Below are positions 45,606 to 56,452 of a DNA stretch of 64,000 nt, one piece after another (positions within the stretch are counted from its first letter, which is position 1; every line of letters begins with the position of its first letter). The notes beneath the pieces were generated by a model. That model was not told the DNA's origin, made no database searches, and worked only from the letters and a program-made list of their open reading frames with translations. A program made the position numbers and the translations under genes. This DNA is from Capsicum annuum (taxonomy: Eukaryota > Streptophyta > Magnoliopsida > Solanales > Solanaceae). The stretch covers positions 35,216-99,215 of the forward strand of contig NW_025856816.1 of NCBI RefSeq assembly GCF_002878395.1, given 5' to 3'.

Positions 45606-47208
45606 TGATAATGCTCAAACTACACCTCATGTGAGAATGTAAGCAATTATTGTCAATATATAACATAACTAGGTTGGGTTCAAATCCCACATGGAATATG
45701 GTATGAATCTGAGTTGTATGCGAGTTAATCAACTAATAGTTAGTAGCTTTTGGTAAATTGGGGGTTATGATATATTAGCTATAATTGTTGGTCACTTTAG
45801 TTTCAGTGTTTGTAATCAAGAGTTTGTGGAAAACTAGAATTATGTTCACTATAGGTTTTGGTACTTGACTGATGCTAATAATGATTCTAGATTCTCACGA
45901 TAGGTAAGAACAATAGATTGTATTTATCGAAGTTATGCCTAAATGTCTCTCGACCTACTTAAGCATTTAATTACCTAATCCTCTTAGACTTAGGGAATTT
46001 ATATTCACTGATCAGACTTCACCTCAGGTTAATTAACCTTGTTACATCGTCAATTATTAAATGAAAGGTTGGTAGCTTCCAAGTCCCTATCAATAATTTG
46101 CTTTCTACTATAGTTGATTTCCTATCTTAAGTAAATCAAAGCAGGTGTTATCTATCATTTGCAACCAATGTACAATAATTAAAACCTCAGAATTATCAAG
46201 GAGTCCTATTATCTTTAGAATCTTGAACACTTAGCGACTTACCAAGACCTAACCCATAGATCCGATAAGTCAGGTTAAAGGGATTTATCCACTCATAATG
46301 TAATAATCGATACAATAAGTGGAATTCATAATTTGAAAGATGAACTTACAGAAAGATGAATAGCAACGAGTGTTTCTCAGATTAGATCAAAGTAGAAATC
46401 CTAAAATATTGATGATAATCTCTTCAAAGTTAATTGTTTTGTTCAAGCCAAGAAACTAAAGAGAAAAATAACAAAACACATGTGTTTCAAAAATAGGTTT
46501 AGAATGTACCCCTACCAAAAGATATGTTCAGCCTCCTTTTATAATTAGAAAACCCTAATATATACTTTAAATAGAGTTCAGTAATTTCTTAGATAGGTGA
46601 TGATATTTTGTGACTCCTTATCAGGAGTCTGACGACTTATCATAGATATCGTCAACTTCTCTTCCCTTTTGACATTCGCTGCCTTTGGCTGACGATGAAA
46701 CATGATAGCTTATTAGATCTTTGATGACTTATCACTGATGTCATCAATGATTTACTTTAGTTCTCATGTTCTGCCTTAGGCTAATGACAATCTTGAAGGC
46801 TTATCAAAACTGTGATGACATATTAGATAATGTCATCACTTCTCTACCTTAGCTCCCATGTTCTGTCTAAGGATGACGATGACTCTGACGGCTTATCACA
46901 AGGCTGACGACTTATCACATGTCGTCGTCACTTCTTCCAACTGAAACCTATTTTCTATTTAAGGCTTATGATAAAGCTGATAACCTATCATAGTACTGAC
47001 GACTTATCTAGAATGTCGTCAGCGATACTTCTCTTCTATTTGTTTCAGATTTCAACTCTTTTACTTTTATCATTTTTGGTTCTCTTGCCTCTTGACTTCC
47101 ACTACAATATCAAAGATAAAACAATCAAAAAATAACAAAATTTTCTTAATACTTTGCAATTATTCTCAGTTAAAAGCCTCAAATGTGTTAGCATCTGCTC
47201 ACACATCA
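45606..47208 (-). mobile_element. Right (5') LTR of element H
   Basis: 1603 bp from 'tgataatgctcaaac' to 'gctcacacatca', matching the left LTR block for block, including the hairpin-unit array at about 46605-47030. The minus frame at 45451-45732 crosses the LTR edge and is not a gene. Confidence 0.85.
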
Positions 47209-47248
47209 ACACCTTTAACTTAAAACAATTGCCTGTTCTCAAGCAACT
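47209..47248 (-). other. Interior remnant between two element H LTR copies
   Basis: 'acacctttaacttaaaacaa' and 'gttctcaagcaact' repeat the polypurine-tract region that follows the left LTR at 43123-43165. Its presence after the right LTR shows that a second element body once lay here. Confidence 0.7.
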
Positions 47249-47597
47249 AATGTGTCACTTCTCCACCTTAGCTCCCATGTTTTGTCTAAGGTTGACAACG
47301 ACTCTGACGGCTTATCACAAGGATGACGGCTTATCACATGTCGTCATCACTTCTTCCACGTGAACTCATTTTTCTATTTAATGTTGACAATGAAGATGAT
47401 AACCTATCTGAGTGCTGATGACTTATCAGGAATGTCGTCACCCACATTTCTGTTCTATTTGCTTCAGATTTTAACCCTTTTACTTCCATCATTTTTGGTT
47501 CTCCTTCCTCTTATCTTTCACTGCAAAATCAAAAAATGACAAAAGTTGCTTAAGACTATAATTATTCTCAGTTAAAAGTGTCAGATGTATTAGCATC
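47249..47597 (-). mobile_element. Third, partial LTR of element H
   Basis: It starts inside the LTR ('tcacttctccacc', compare 42761 and 46830) and ends at 'gtattagcatc', about 25 bases short of the full LTR end. Element F gag resumes directly after it. Confidence 0.75.
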
Positions 47598-48905
47598 AAG
47601 GACCTCTATCCCAACTAATGAAAATATGGATAGGATTCGCCTTGTTCATAGAATAAAGATCCGATCTAAGGTTTCTATTCCTGATTGTACAACTTCACCT
47701 AAGGTTCCATCAGCCCCCACTAGTCCTTTCTTGACTGGTGACACCGATGCTCAGTCACCTTAGGGGATATCTCTAATGTGAAGTTTCATCAATCTACTTA
47801 TCATCTTACTCAATTGGAGGCATATCAGTCTTATTAGTCTGGTCTTGTTGGTTTTGTAGTGAGTTCATCTGAGGTTACTCAAGTGGGTCAGTTTCTGAGG
47901 TTGAATACCCCAACTTTTACAGACCCTAAGGTTAGGGAGGATCCTCAGTGGTTCATTGATGAGATGGATAAAATTCTGAGGGTGATGTATGCTACTGATT
48001 CTAAGGGTGTAGAATTTATTGTATCTCAATTAAAAGATATAGTATATCCATAGTATGATAATTGAGAGAAGAGTAGAGGTGATGATTCTGAGCATGCAAT
48101 ACGGGAGGAGTTTTCTGGTGCTTTTCTTGATTATTCTTTTCTTTAGGAGTTGAAAAAGGCTAAGGCTGATGATTTTGTAAACTGAGGTAAGGTAAGATGA
48201 GTATGAAGTAACATACCCTAAAGGTTCATTAGTTGTTTTATTATGCTCTGGAGTTGGTGTCTAGTATGAGGGGTTGAATAAGAAAGTTTTCTTTGGGCTT
48301 CTCTCATGCTTTGGTATTAGAGTGTAAGACTATGATTTTGAACAATGGTATGGATATCTCTAAGCTTGTGGTTTATATATAGTGAGTTGAGTATGAGGAA
48401 AAAGGAAAAAGTAGAGATAGGAGAGAGGCAGAACAAGAAATTTAGATACTCAAAATAGGATGTGAATAAAAAAAATAGTGGGAAAGATGGTAGAAAGTGG
48501 AGTAATTAGAAAAATTTGGGAAGTTCTAATTCCTATCCGTCTACTAGTGCTCCTTATCCTAAGGCTTTGGGTGATCCTCATTTCCAAACTTGCAGTAGTC
48601 CTAAGGCATAGGGTCCACAGTCTAAGGCTAGTGGAGCTAAGTCATCCCTAATATACCATCTTTATGGATTTTGTGGTTAGCTTCAATATGGTTATTGTAA
48701 GGAGAAGAGGAACATGTGTTTTAATTATGGCCATCCTGGTCATTTCAAGTGGCATTGTCTGGCAGCTAAAGTTGCCACTAGAGCTAATAAGGTCCTGGTA
48801 ACTACTTCTTCGGATCCTACACTGCAGGGCACTACTTTAGGTACCGTCAGTGGGTCAATCATCTTTATGCTCTTGCTACTCATCAGGAATCAGAGTTATC
48901 TCCTA
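47598..48905 (+). pseudogene. Element F gag
   Basis: Plus-strand gag of a Ty3 chromovirus. 47859-48053 reads 'VGQFLRLNTPTFTDPKVRED', then 'PQWFIDEMDKILRVMYATDS' and 'IVSQLKDIVYP', the capsid region. Further stops break 48054-48700. The zinc knuckle at 48717-48758 reads 'CFNYGHPGHFKWHC', with tyrosine in place of the second cysteine. The part nearest 47598 is the gag leader region. Gag would form the particle that packages element RNA; this copy is dead. Confidence 0.85.
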
Positions 48906-49389
48906 GTGTTGTCATTGGTATGTTAAATCTCTTTTCCCGTGATTTTTATTATTTTCTTTATACGGGGTCTACCCTATATTATGTGACCTTTTATGTGGAT
49001 GTACATCTTAGTTTTGGTCTTGAAAATATTTTCGACCCCTTCTTTGTGTCTACTCCCGTGGGTGATCCCATAGTTTCTAGAAAAATATATAGGGGTTGTG
49101 TGGTGTCTATCCTTCATCGGGAGACATTGGTGGATCTAATAGAGCTAGAAATGGTAGATTTTGATGTTATTTTAGGAAGAATTAACTTCATTCATGCTAT
49201 GCTTCTCAGGATTGTATCACCCGAAAGGTTAGTTTCCATTTATCTAATGATCCAGTGATTGAATTATAGGGGAATTTTTTAGTACCTAAGGGGAGGTTTA
49301 TTTCTTATCTTAGGGATCAGAAGTTGATTTTCAAAAGGTGTTTGTGTCACCTAGTCTGAGTTAATTTTCTAATTTTGAGGGTTCCTCTT
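48906..49389 (+). pseudogene. Element F aspartic protease
   Basis: The plus frame at 48920-49258 reads 'FLYTGSTLYYVTFYVDVHL', 'FDPFFVSTPVGDPIVSRKIY', 'RGCVVSILHRETLVDLIELE' and 'MVDFDVILGRINFIHAM', the order of a chromovirus protease and its extension. The active-site D of D-T/S-G is tyrosine here (YTGST), so it could not cleave. A frameshift after 'HAM' moves the rest to another register, continuing as pieces of the RT leader up to 49389. Confidence 0.85.
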
Positions 49390-49814
49390 TGAAATTTGTC
49401 CCTGTAGCTAATGAATTTCCTAAAGTGTTTCCTGATGATCTTCCCGAAATTCCTCCTAATAGGGATATAGATTTTTGATTCGATCTTCTGTCGGATACCC
49501 GTCCTATTTCCATTCTTCCTTATAGGATAGCACCGACTAGACTTAAGGAGTTAAAGAAAGAATTAAAGGATCTTCTTGATAAGGTCTTTCTTCATCCTAG
49601 TGTTTCTCCATGGGTTGTTCTATGCTTCCGTGCGAAAGAAAGATGGGTCTCTTTGGATATGTATAGACTATCATTAACTGAATACGGTGACCGTGAAAAA
49701 TAAGTATCCTCTTTGTAGGAATGATGATATTTTAGATCAGCTTTAGGGTGATAGGTGTTTCTCTAATATTGATCTTCATTTGAGGTATGATCAACTAAAA
49801 ATTAGGGAGGTTGA
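49390..49814 (+). pseudogene. Element F reverse transcriptase N-part, truncated
   Basis: Reads 'VANEFPKVFPDDLPEIPPNR', '[20 protein letters not shown]' and '[17 protein letters not shown]', then in shifted frames a '[12 protein letters not shown]'-like stretch and finally 'DLHLRYDQLKIREVD' at 49770-49814. The palm with the catalytic aspartates would come next but is cut off by the LTR of element G at 49815. No continuation of F appears in the rest of the window. Confidence 0.82.
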
Positions 49815-51601
49815 TTTCACGACTCGAGGCTACCTCCTAGTCATAACACAGTGCTTAAGGCCACATGTGTCCCTAATCTAACCTATGATCTGGCACATGC
49901 TATAAATACTAGAAGAGGATAACAAAATACTATGTGAAAATAATTTAATAAAATATCCGAATACCCAAAACAATATCAAGTGTACTTAGAATTATTACTG
50001 AAAGCATACTAACTATCTGAAAGCCTCTAAACATGATGAGTTGTTGGGATAGGTCCCTAATTAAATCTAGCTACTGAAATAACATGAAATAAAGTACTAT
50101 AAAGAATGAGTATTAAAACATCTATCCCTTGATTGATGAGGACACACCAATGCTGCAAATGAGTGGTACAGGAATGAACTAAGTGCGATGTAGGAACTAA
50201 GCATCCGAACCTAAGTTATAAGACAACACAACACAAAAAAGAATATGCGATCAGTACTTTGAATGTGCTGATGTGCGAGATAAGGACTAGCTAACATGTA
50301 TGTATAAATGGTACTGAACATAATGCATGAACATGTAATTCTAATGCAAGACCAAGTACAACATGTACTTAAATCATCTGTAAAACTGAATAATTGAATA
50401 ACTAATAAACTCAAAATTTGTTCATGCAAACCTACACTAATATAATCTCAATGCTAAACTGAGATTGTGGAATCTGACTACAACCAACATACTCCAATCT
50501 AAGAAAAATCAGAGTCCAACTAGTAACCATAGTTGGATGGGTGTTAGTACCTGGCCAAGGATACCAACACTAGCTAGTATGGATCCACTAATCTGATGTC
50601 CCGAAGGACAAGGATGTTATGCCACTAATAATGGGGGATCCTCAAAATCTATGGTGGAACTGTAGGTATTAAACTTAGGGACAATAACTGAAAACTCATG
50701 CCTAACTAATGGGGGGAGTCGCCATCCTTGAGTTCAGTCAATGCTAAGTATTACTCCCAACTAAATGACATTGGTACTATTATTCAATTAGTATGATCTA
50801 GTACTAATAAAAATTTTAGCATGGTTCAAACTAATAAATTTTCAACATAATTATAATCTGAGTATAATAACACAATCATAATCCGAATAACTTGTAACTT
50901 GAAATTTGTAACATGTATGACTATCTAGGTATCAAGTATTAATAACCCGCCATCACTAAAAATACAATAAATGTAATAACATTGTTGGAATATTGTAAGG
51001 AATTTCATGATTTAAGAACTCATTGATGAATATCCAACGTACTTGAATTCCTTGAATTTTTGAAGGGAACTTGGATTTAAGATCCTGGGAGAGTGATTCC
51101 TTGGAAAAAACCCCTTCTTTTGATATTGAGAGCGGAGAAGATTTAATGTTGTTAAGTGATTGAGAAGGGAGCATATAATGCCTCTTTTAATGTTTTAAGT
51201 CATGGGTTGTGTGTTTAAAAAGGAGAAAGGACCAAAAAGCTCTTCACCCTTTAAGTTAATTGCACGACTTTTACTCAACAGCGTGACATGCTGCTTATCA
51301 TAAAGGCCAGCCTCCGTGTCAAATTGATATCACAAAGACTAGCCTGTGTGACATGGCGATATCGTGGAGGCACACTATTCTGTTCCATACTAACATCGCA
51401 GAGGGTAGCCACCTTGACACATATGAAAATATAGAGGCTCACTGCCTCGATGGTCTAAAATCTCCTCAAACCACTTTCGAAAATTCCAAAACTCTCCCGA
51501 ATGACCCTTTTAACATTCCTAAACATATTTCAAGTCAAAAATCAATGTTTTAAACACAGGAAAGACAAAAATAAAATACTTGAGATTTTGAGGGTGTCAC
51601 A
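49815..51601 (-). mobile_element. 3' LTR of Ty3 element G
   Basis: It begins 'tttcacgactcgaggctacc' and ends 'gagggtgtcaca'; 1787 bp. The start and blocks such as 'gtgtcccgaaggac' (compare 12532 and 50598) place it with the LTRs of element C. It breaks the RT of element F. Minus frames at 50211-50429 and 50956-51174 and the plus frame at 51353-51553 lie in LTR sequence. Confidence 0.82.
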
Positions 51602-53480
51602 ATGATCATGACACTTGTCCTTAGTGTGGAATAATCGCTTTGGGACCATTAACCATGTGACGAATAGCTGAAAACATACCTAGGATCTTGTCTATCACTT
51701 GGGTTCATTCATCCCTGGAATGAAACAGTTTGAGCTGGGATACTAGGAACACTGAGATCATGTATTGAAGGGAATACTTATGAGCTGAATCATGACTAAA
51801 TAGCTATATTTAAAATCTGATGGATAGACTAAACTGAATTTATGAACACATCCTATGACAAGAGGATGATTGAATAGATAAGATAAAAAAAATGAGAGAA
51901 TTAATTTAAGAGAAACCATTACCTCAAGCTGAATCTGAATTTGTAGAGAAAAAATGGGGACACTTGGCTCACATATCTGCTTTTTCTTCCCAAGTGGCTT
52001 CCTCAACAACTGGTTCCTCTCTAACACTTTTACTAAAGAGACCTCCTTATTGCTCATACTACGAATCTGATGGTCCAGGATTTCAACTGGGACTTTTTCA
52101 TAGAAAATACTGTCTTCCATGCCCACACTCTGTAAAGGAATGACTGAAGATGAATTACCAATGCATTTCTATAGAAAAGAGATATGAAACACTAGATGCA
52201 CTGATGCTAACTCTGCAGGAAACTATAACTTACAGGTTACCTTCCCAAAATGGTTCAAAATCCTATATGGGCCGACATAGCGGGGAATGACTTTCCCACT
52301 TACGCCAAATCTCTTCACCCCTTTCAAGGGAGAAATTTTCAAATTCACAAAATTACCAACATAAAATTCAAGCTCTCTTTTCCTCTGATGACTTTTGGTT
52401 GTCTTTAGCTTTTCTCAAATCAACTAAACTTCTCTATCACCTCATATACCAAATCTGTCCTTATTAAAGCAGTCTCACCAAATTTAAACCTACCAACAGG
52501 AGATCCCTACCATAGAGAGCCTCAAACGGAGCCAATGAATACTAGAGTAATAGCTATTATTGTAACCAAACTCAATCAAAGGTATGTGGTCATACCAGCT
52601 ATACTTGAAATTGATAACACAAGCCCTTAATATGTCCTCTAGGGTTTGAGCGGTCCTTTCTTCTTGACCATCTATCTAGGGATGAAAAGCTATACTGAGA
52701 TGAACTTAGGTACCAAGACCCTTCTAAAAAGCCTTCCAAAAATGAGAGGGGGTACCTCTATCTGAAATGAAGGTCAACGAATTCCCATGTAACTTTATCA
52801 ACTCCCTGAGATAGAGTCCAACATAATTTTCTACTGAATACAAAGTATGGACTAGAAAACAATAGGATGACTTGGTCATTCTACCCATAATAACTCAAAA
52901 CAAATCAATCTAATGACGCATACGAAGCAACCCTGTAACAAAATCCATATACACTACTTCCCACTTCTAAGTGGGGTTGCTGAACTTCTAAAGTGTACCA
53001 CTAGGTCTTTGGTGCTCAACTTTAACTTGATGATAATTGTAACACTTAGCCATAAATTTTGCAATGTCTTTCTTCATACCATTCCAGCAAAAGACTCCCT
53101 ACAAATCATGGTACACCTTAGTGGCTCTTGGGTGAATAGAATATTGTGAAATAGTCACTTCTGTTAACATTTTCCGCCTTAAATCATCTACATTCAGAAC
53201 ACATTATCTTCCCTGACAATAAAGTACACCATCTTCCCCTTAGGAAAAGACTTGAACCTTCTGATCCTGAACCTTCTTCTTCAACTTAACCAAAATAAGG
53301 TCTCTATCTTGCTTTTTCTTTTTACCTCATAAACCAAAGAAGACTCCAAACCATTATGAACCTATACACTACTTTCAGTCGAATCAACCAATCGAACACC
53401 TAACCTAGTAAGCTAATGAACTTCATGAACTAATACTTTCTTATATTATTCCACATAAGCAACACTTTTCATGGATAGTC
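51602..53480 (-). pseudogene. Element G integrase and tail (Ty3 chromovirus)
   Basis: The minus strand holds most of an integrase in broken frames. From 53200 down: 'WEVVYMDFVTGLLRMRH', 'MGRMTKSSYCF', 'LTFISDRGTP' and 'SHFWKAF' (catalytic aspartate block), '[20 protein letters not shown]' (catalytic glutamate block), '[15 protein letters not shown]', then 'KISPLKGVKRFGVSGKVIP' and 'YVGPYRILNHFGKVT' (GPY/F module). The open frame 51758-52126 gives the tail 'VEILDHQIRSMSNKEVSLVK'. Multiple stops make it inactive. The plus frame at 52913-53149 is antisense. Confidence 0.85.
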
Positions 53481-53960
53481 GACTAAGGGCGTTGGCTACA
53501 ACATTCCTCTTCCCCTGGTGGTACAACACATTTATTTCATAGTCTTTTATTCATTCAAGCCACCTTCTATGATAGAGATTTAGGTCTTTCTGAGTGAACA
53601 CATACTTTAAGCTCTTATGGCCCATAAATATATCAACATGAACCCCTAAAGATGATGCCTCTAGATCATTAAGGCAAAAATAACTACGGCCAACTTAAGA
53701 TCAAGAGTCAAGTTATTCTTCTCATGAGGTTTGAGATGTCTAGAGGCATAGACTATAACCTTAGCTCATTGCATCAATACACAACAAATACCAACTCTGG
53801 AAGTATCACAATAAACTATAAACCCATCTGAACCATCTGGAGCGGAAGTGAGTTGAGTCTTTAACTCCTAAAAAATCTTCTTGCAAACATTTGACCTATA
53901 AAATTTCACCTTCTTCTGAGCCATTCTGGTAATAGGAGAGGAAATAGAAGAAAATCCTTC
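53481..53960 (-). pseudogene. Element G RNase H (Ty3)
   Basis: Minus-strand remnants of RNase H in normal position between RT and integrase. 'VVANALSRLSMKS'-type sequence lies near 53470-53510, 'KYVFTQKDLNLYHR' near 53570-53610, and the 'VYCDTSRVG'-like block near 53800. Frames shift repeatedly. Assignment rests on order and these short blocks. Confidence 0.7.
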
Positions 53961-54830
53961 AATGAATCATCTGTAGTAATTAGCTAAACCCAAGAAACTC
54001 CTGATTTCTAATGGAGAGATGGGTCTAGGCCAATTTCTTACTGCTTTGGTCTTTTGAGGATAAACTCGAATGCCATAACTGGAGATGATGTGAAGAAGGA
54101 AAGATACTAATATCTACCAAAATTCACACTTATTGAGCTTAGAAAATGACTCATGATCCTTAAGGGTCTGTAAAACTATCTTCAAATAGTTTGCATGATC
54201 ACCTTCACTAAGGGAATAGACAAGGATGTCATCTATGAAGACTATGATGAACATGTCCAAGTACTGTTTGAGCACCTTATTCATCAAGTCCATAAAAGAT
54301 ATGGGAGCATCCTTTGGTCCAAAATACATAACTACAAGTTTAAAGTGATCATACCGAGTTCTCAAGGATGTCTTTAGAATGTCATATTCTCGGACTCTAA
54401 GCTGATGATAGACGGATATGAGTTCTATTTTAGAGAAATAATTTCCTATCTGAAGATTATAAAAAAAGTCATGTACACTGGGAAGAGGATACTTATTCTT
54501 GATTTAGACTTTGTTCAACTGATGGTAGGCGATGCCCATTCTGAAAGAACCATCTTTCTTGTGCATGAAGAGAACTAGAGCACCCAAGAGGAAAAGCTAG
54601 GACAGATGAAGACCTTATCTAGAAGGTTTTGGAACTTGTCTTTCAATTCTTTGAGCTCATTTGTAGCTATTCTGTAAGAGGAATTTAGATAGAATGGGTA
54701 TCTAGAAAGAGATCATTTTCGAAGTCAATTTTCTTTTTAGGAGGGACTCTTGAAAGATCTTTAGGGAAAACCTTTGGAAACTCATTAATTACTAAAAATA
54801 ACTAAGACTCGGGGTTTAAAAACTTGAGAC
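53961..54830 (-). pseudogene. Element G reverse transcriptase (Ty3)
   Basis: The minus frame at 54114-54365 reads 'FMDLMNKVLKQYLDM', 'FIIVFIDDILVYS' (FIDD at 54228-54239, catalytic aspartates intact) and 'LKDHESFSKLNKCEFW'. Upstream, in other frames, are the 'INFVQLNKVKIKNKYPLPS'-like block near 54480 and the 'ELKELKDKFQNLLDK' block near 54620-54660. It matches the RT of element I closely. Stops and shifts make it inactive. The plus frame at 54195-54377 is its antisense shadow, as at 34469-34651. Confidence 0.85.
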
Positions 54831-55400
54831 CTTGACTTAGACAAGATGATATATAAAACACTGGGATACCATCTTTATTTCCTTAAGATACGAGATGAAT
54901 CGACCCATAGGCACTGATGTACTACCCTTCCATTCTATAATGGGCTCATTAGGAAATTAAAATTGGACAATTCTATTTCTATAATAAACAAAGGCATAGA
55001 AAGAGTTGAGCCAATCTATGCTAAAAATAACATCAAAATTAGTCATCTCTAATTCTAGAACGTCTAACTGAGGTAACTTTCTGAGACACTGTGATTGGAC
55101 AATTGTTGTCTACCCATCTAGCTATAATAGAATGACCTACTAGGGTATTCACTAATAAGAGTTCTACTAATATGTTAGGGCCGATGTCGAATTCTATGAC
55201 TATATAAGGAGTCACGAAGGATAGTGTAGCTCCAGGAGCTAGTAATGCATATAAATAAAGATAAAAGACTCGTAACATACCCGTAACCACATCAGGGGAA
55301 CTTTCTTGGTCTTGCCGAGTCTAGAGGGCATAAATTCTATTTTGGCATTGTCCACTGGTTATGCTAGAAGTGGCACTCTACTGAGTAGATAGATCTGCTG
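54831..55400 (-). pseudogene. Element G aspartic protease
   Basis: The minus frame at 55039-55290 reads 'MVTGMLRVFYLYLYALLAPG' and then 'ATLSFVTPYIVIEFDIGPNI', the start of a chromovirus protease. The active-site aspartate of D-P/S-G-A-T is alanine here (LLAPGAT), so it cannot be catalytic. The domain continues through 'NCPITVSQKVTSV' before a frameshift; 'LEMTNFDVIF' near 55020-55050 follows in another frame. Protease and RT order is normal. Confidence 0.85.
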
Positions 55401-56452
55401 ATGCAGTTGAAGAATTAATCTAACCCTATTGATGATCGCTCCTACCTTTCCACGTACCCACTGGGCAATCCCTTATCCTATGGACTGTCTTACCATACCT
55501 AAAACAAGTATCACTATCGACCATACACTCACCCTGGTGGTACTTACCATACCTCTTACAAACTACATTTGTGCAACCACTGTTCACACTACTCTAGGAC
55601 TTAGAGACTGATGCTCTATCGCTAGAATCTGGATGGAACTTAGGCGATGGAGTACTGGCAGAAGATGGAACTCGGACTAAAGATTTTCTGCAGAACTGAG
55701 ACCGATTACCACCTTCTAACCTCTGCTGAGAAAAGTTGAAGCTACCTGTTTGGCTCTCTTATTCTTCTTTTCTTTCTCCTTGAGCTTCTCCTCATTAATT
55801 TGTGAAATATGGACAATCAATATATAAAGGTCCATACCCTTAATCAATATCGCCATTCTGCACTCCTTGACAATAGCTTTAGAAACTACAAACACAAACT
55901 TACTCATTCTAGCCCTAGCATCTGTCACCATAGCAGGAGCATACCTCACTAATTGAGTGAACTTGAATGAGTACACATTCACATTTATGTTACACTACTT
56001 CAAATTTATAAACTCCTGGCCTCTCTCAAATCGAGTGGGAATAAACTATCAAAAAAGGCAATGGAAAACTCACCTCACTCCATAGGCCCTACATCGATGT
56101 CTCTACCTTTCTTCCACTACTTAGCCCAAGTATGAGCTACCCCTTGCAACTGGTAAGCAACTAGTTAGCACTCTCTAGGAGTAACACCCATGATATCTAT
56201 CTCCTACTTCACATTGTCAAGAAAATCTAATTGATCCTCCTCATAATTATTCCTAGAGAACATTAAAGGATTCATCTGAGTAAAGTCTCAAATCTTAGCT
56301 GTTGTCGTATTAACAATTAGATTGGATGGGGTAATAATCTACTGGTTATACTGAGAAACCATGGATTAAGCTAGTGCTATGAAAGAAACCATTGATTTAG
56401 TATGAAAAACTTTCTTATTTAGAGGGTCCTCAAAGGTGGTAATGCGGGCTGG
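55401..56452 (-). pseudogene. Element G gag
   Basis: The minus strand from 56450 down reads 'ARITTFEDPLNKKVFHTKSM', 'FTQMNPLMFSRNNYEEDQL', 'EIDIMGVTPREC', 'LVAYQLQGVAHTWAK', then 'SFKFTQLVRYAPAMVTDARA' (open frame 55716-55982) and 'EEKLKEKEKKNKRAKQ'. The zinc knuckle at 55465-55506 reads 'CFRYGKTVHRIRDC', again with tyrosine for the second cysteine, as in element F. Stops interrupt the capsid region. The LTR of element E begins at 56453, so the gag start and 5' LTR of G are separated or lost. Confidence 0.85.

Larger units (their letters stand above)
41497..47597 (-). mobile_element. Element H: Tat/Athila-type non-autonomous element with a protein frame
   Basis: Minus-strand element with LTRs at 41497-43122 and 45606-47208 and a 2.5-kb interior. 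The right LTR is followed by a piece of interior (47209-47248) and a third, partial LTR (47249-47597), so two copies shared an LTR or recombined. The LTRs start TGAT and end ATCA on the minus strand. The primer site (45581-45601) and polypurine tract (43123-43135) mark the orientation. The interior has no protease, RT or integrase but one long zinc-knuckle frame. It interrupts the gag of element F. 'ggtac' lies left of it; the right edge is truncated, so no target duplication can be verified. Confidence 0.85.
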
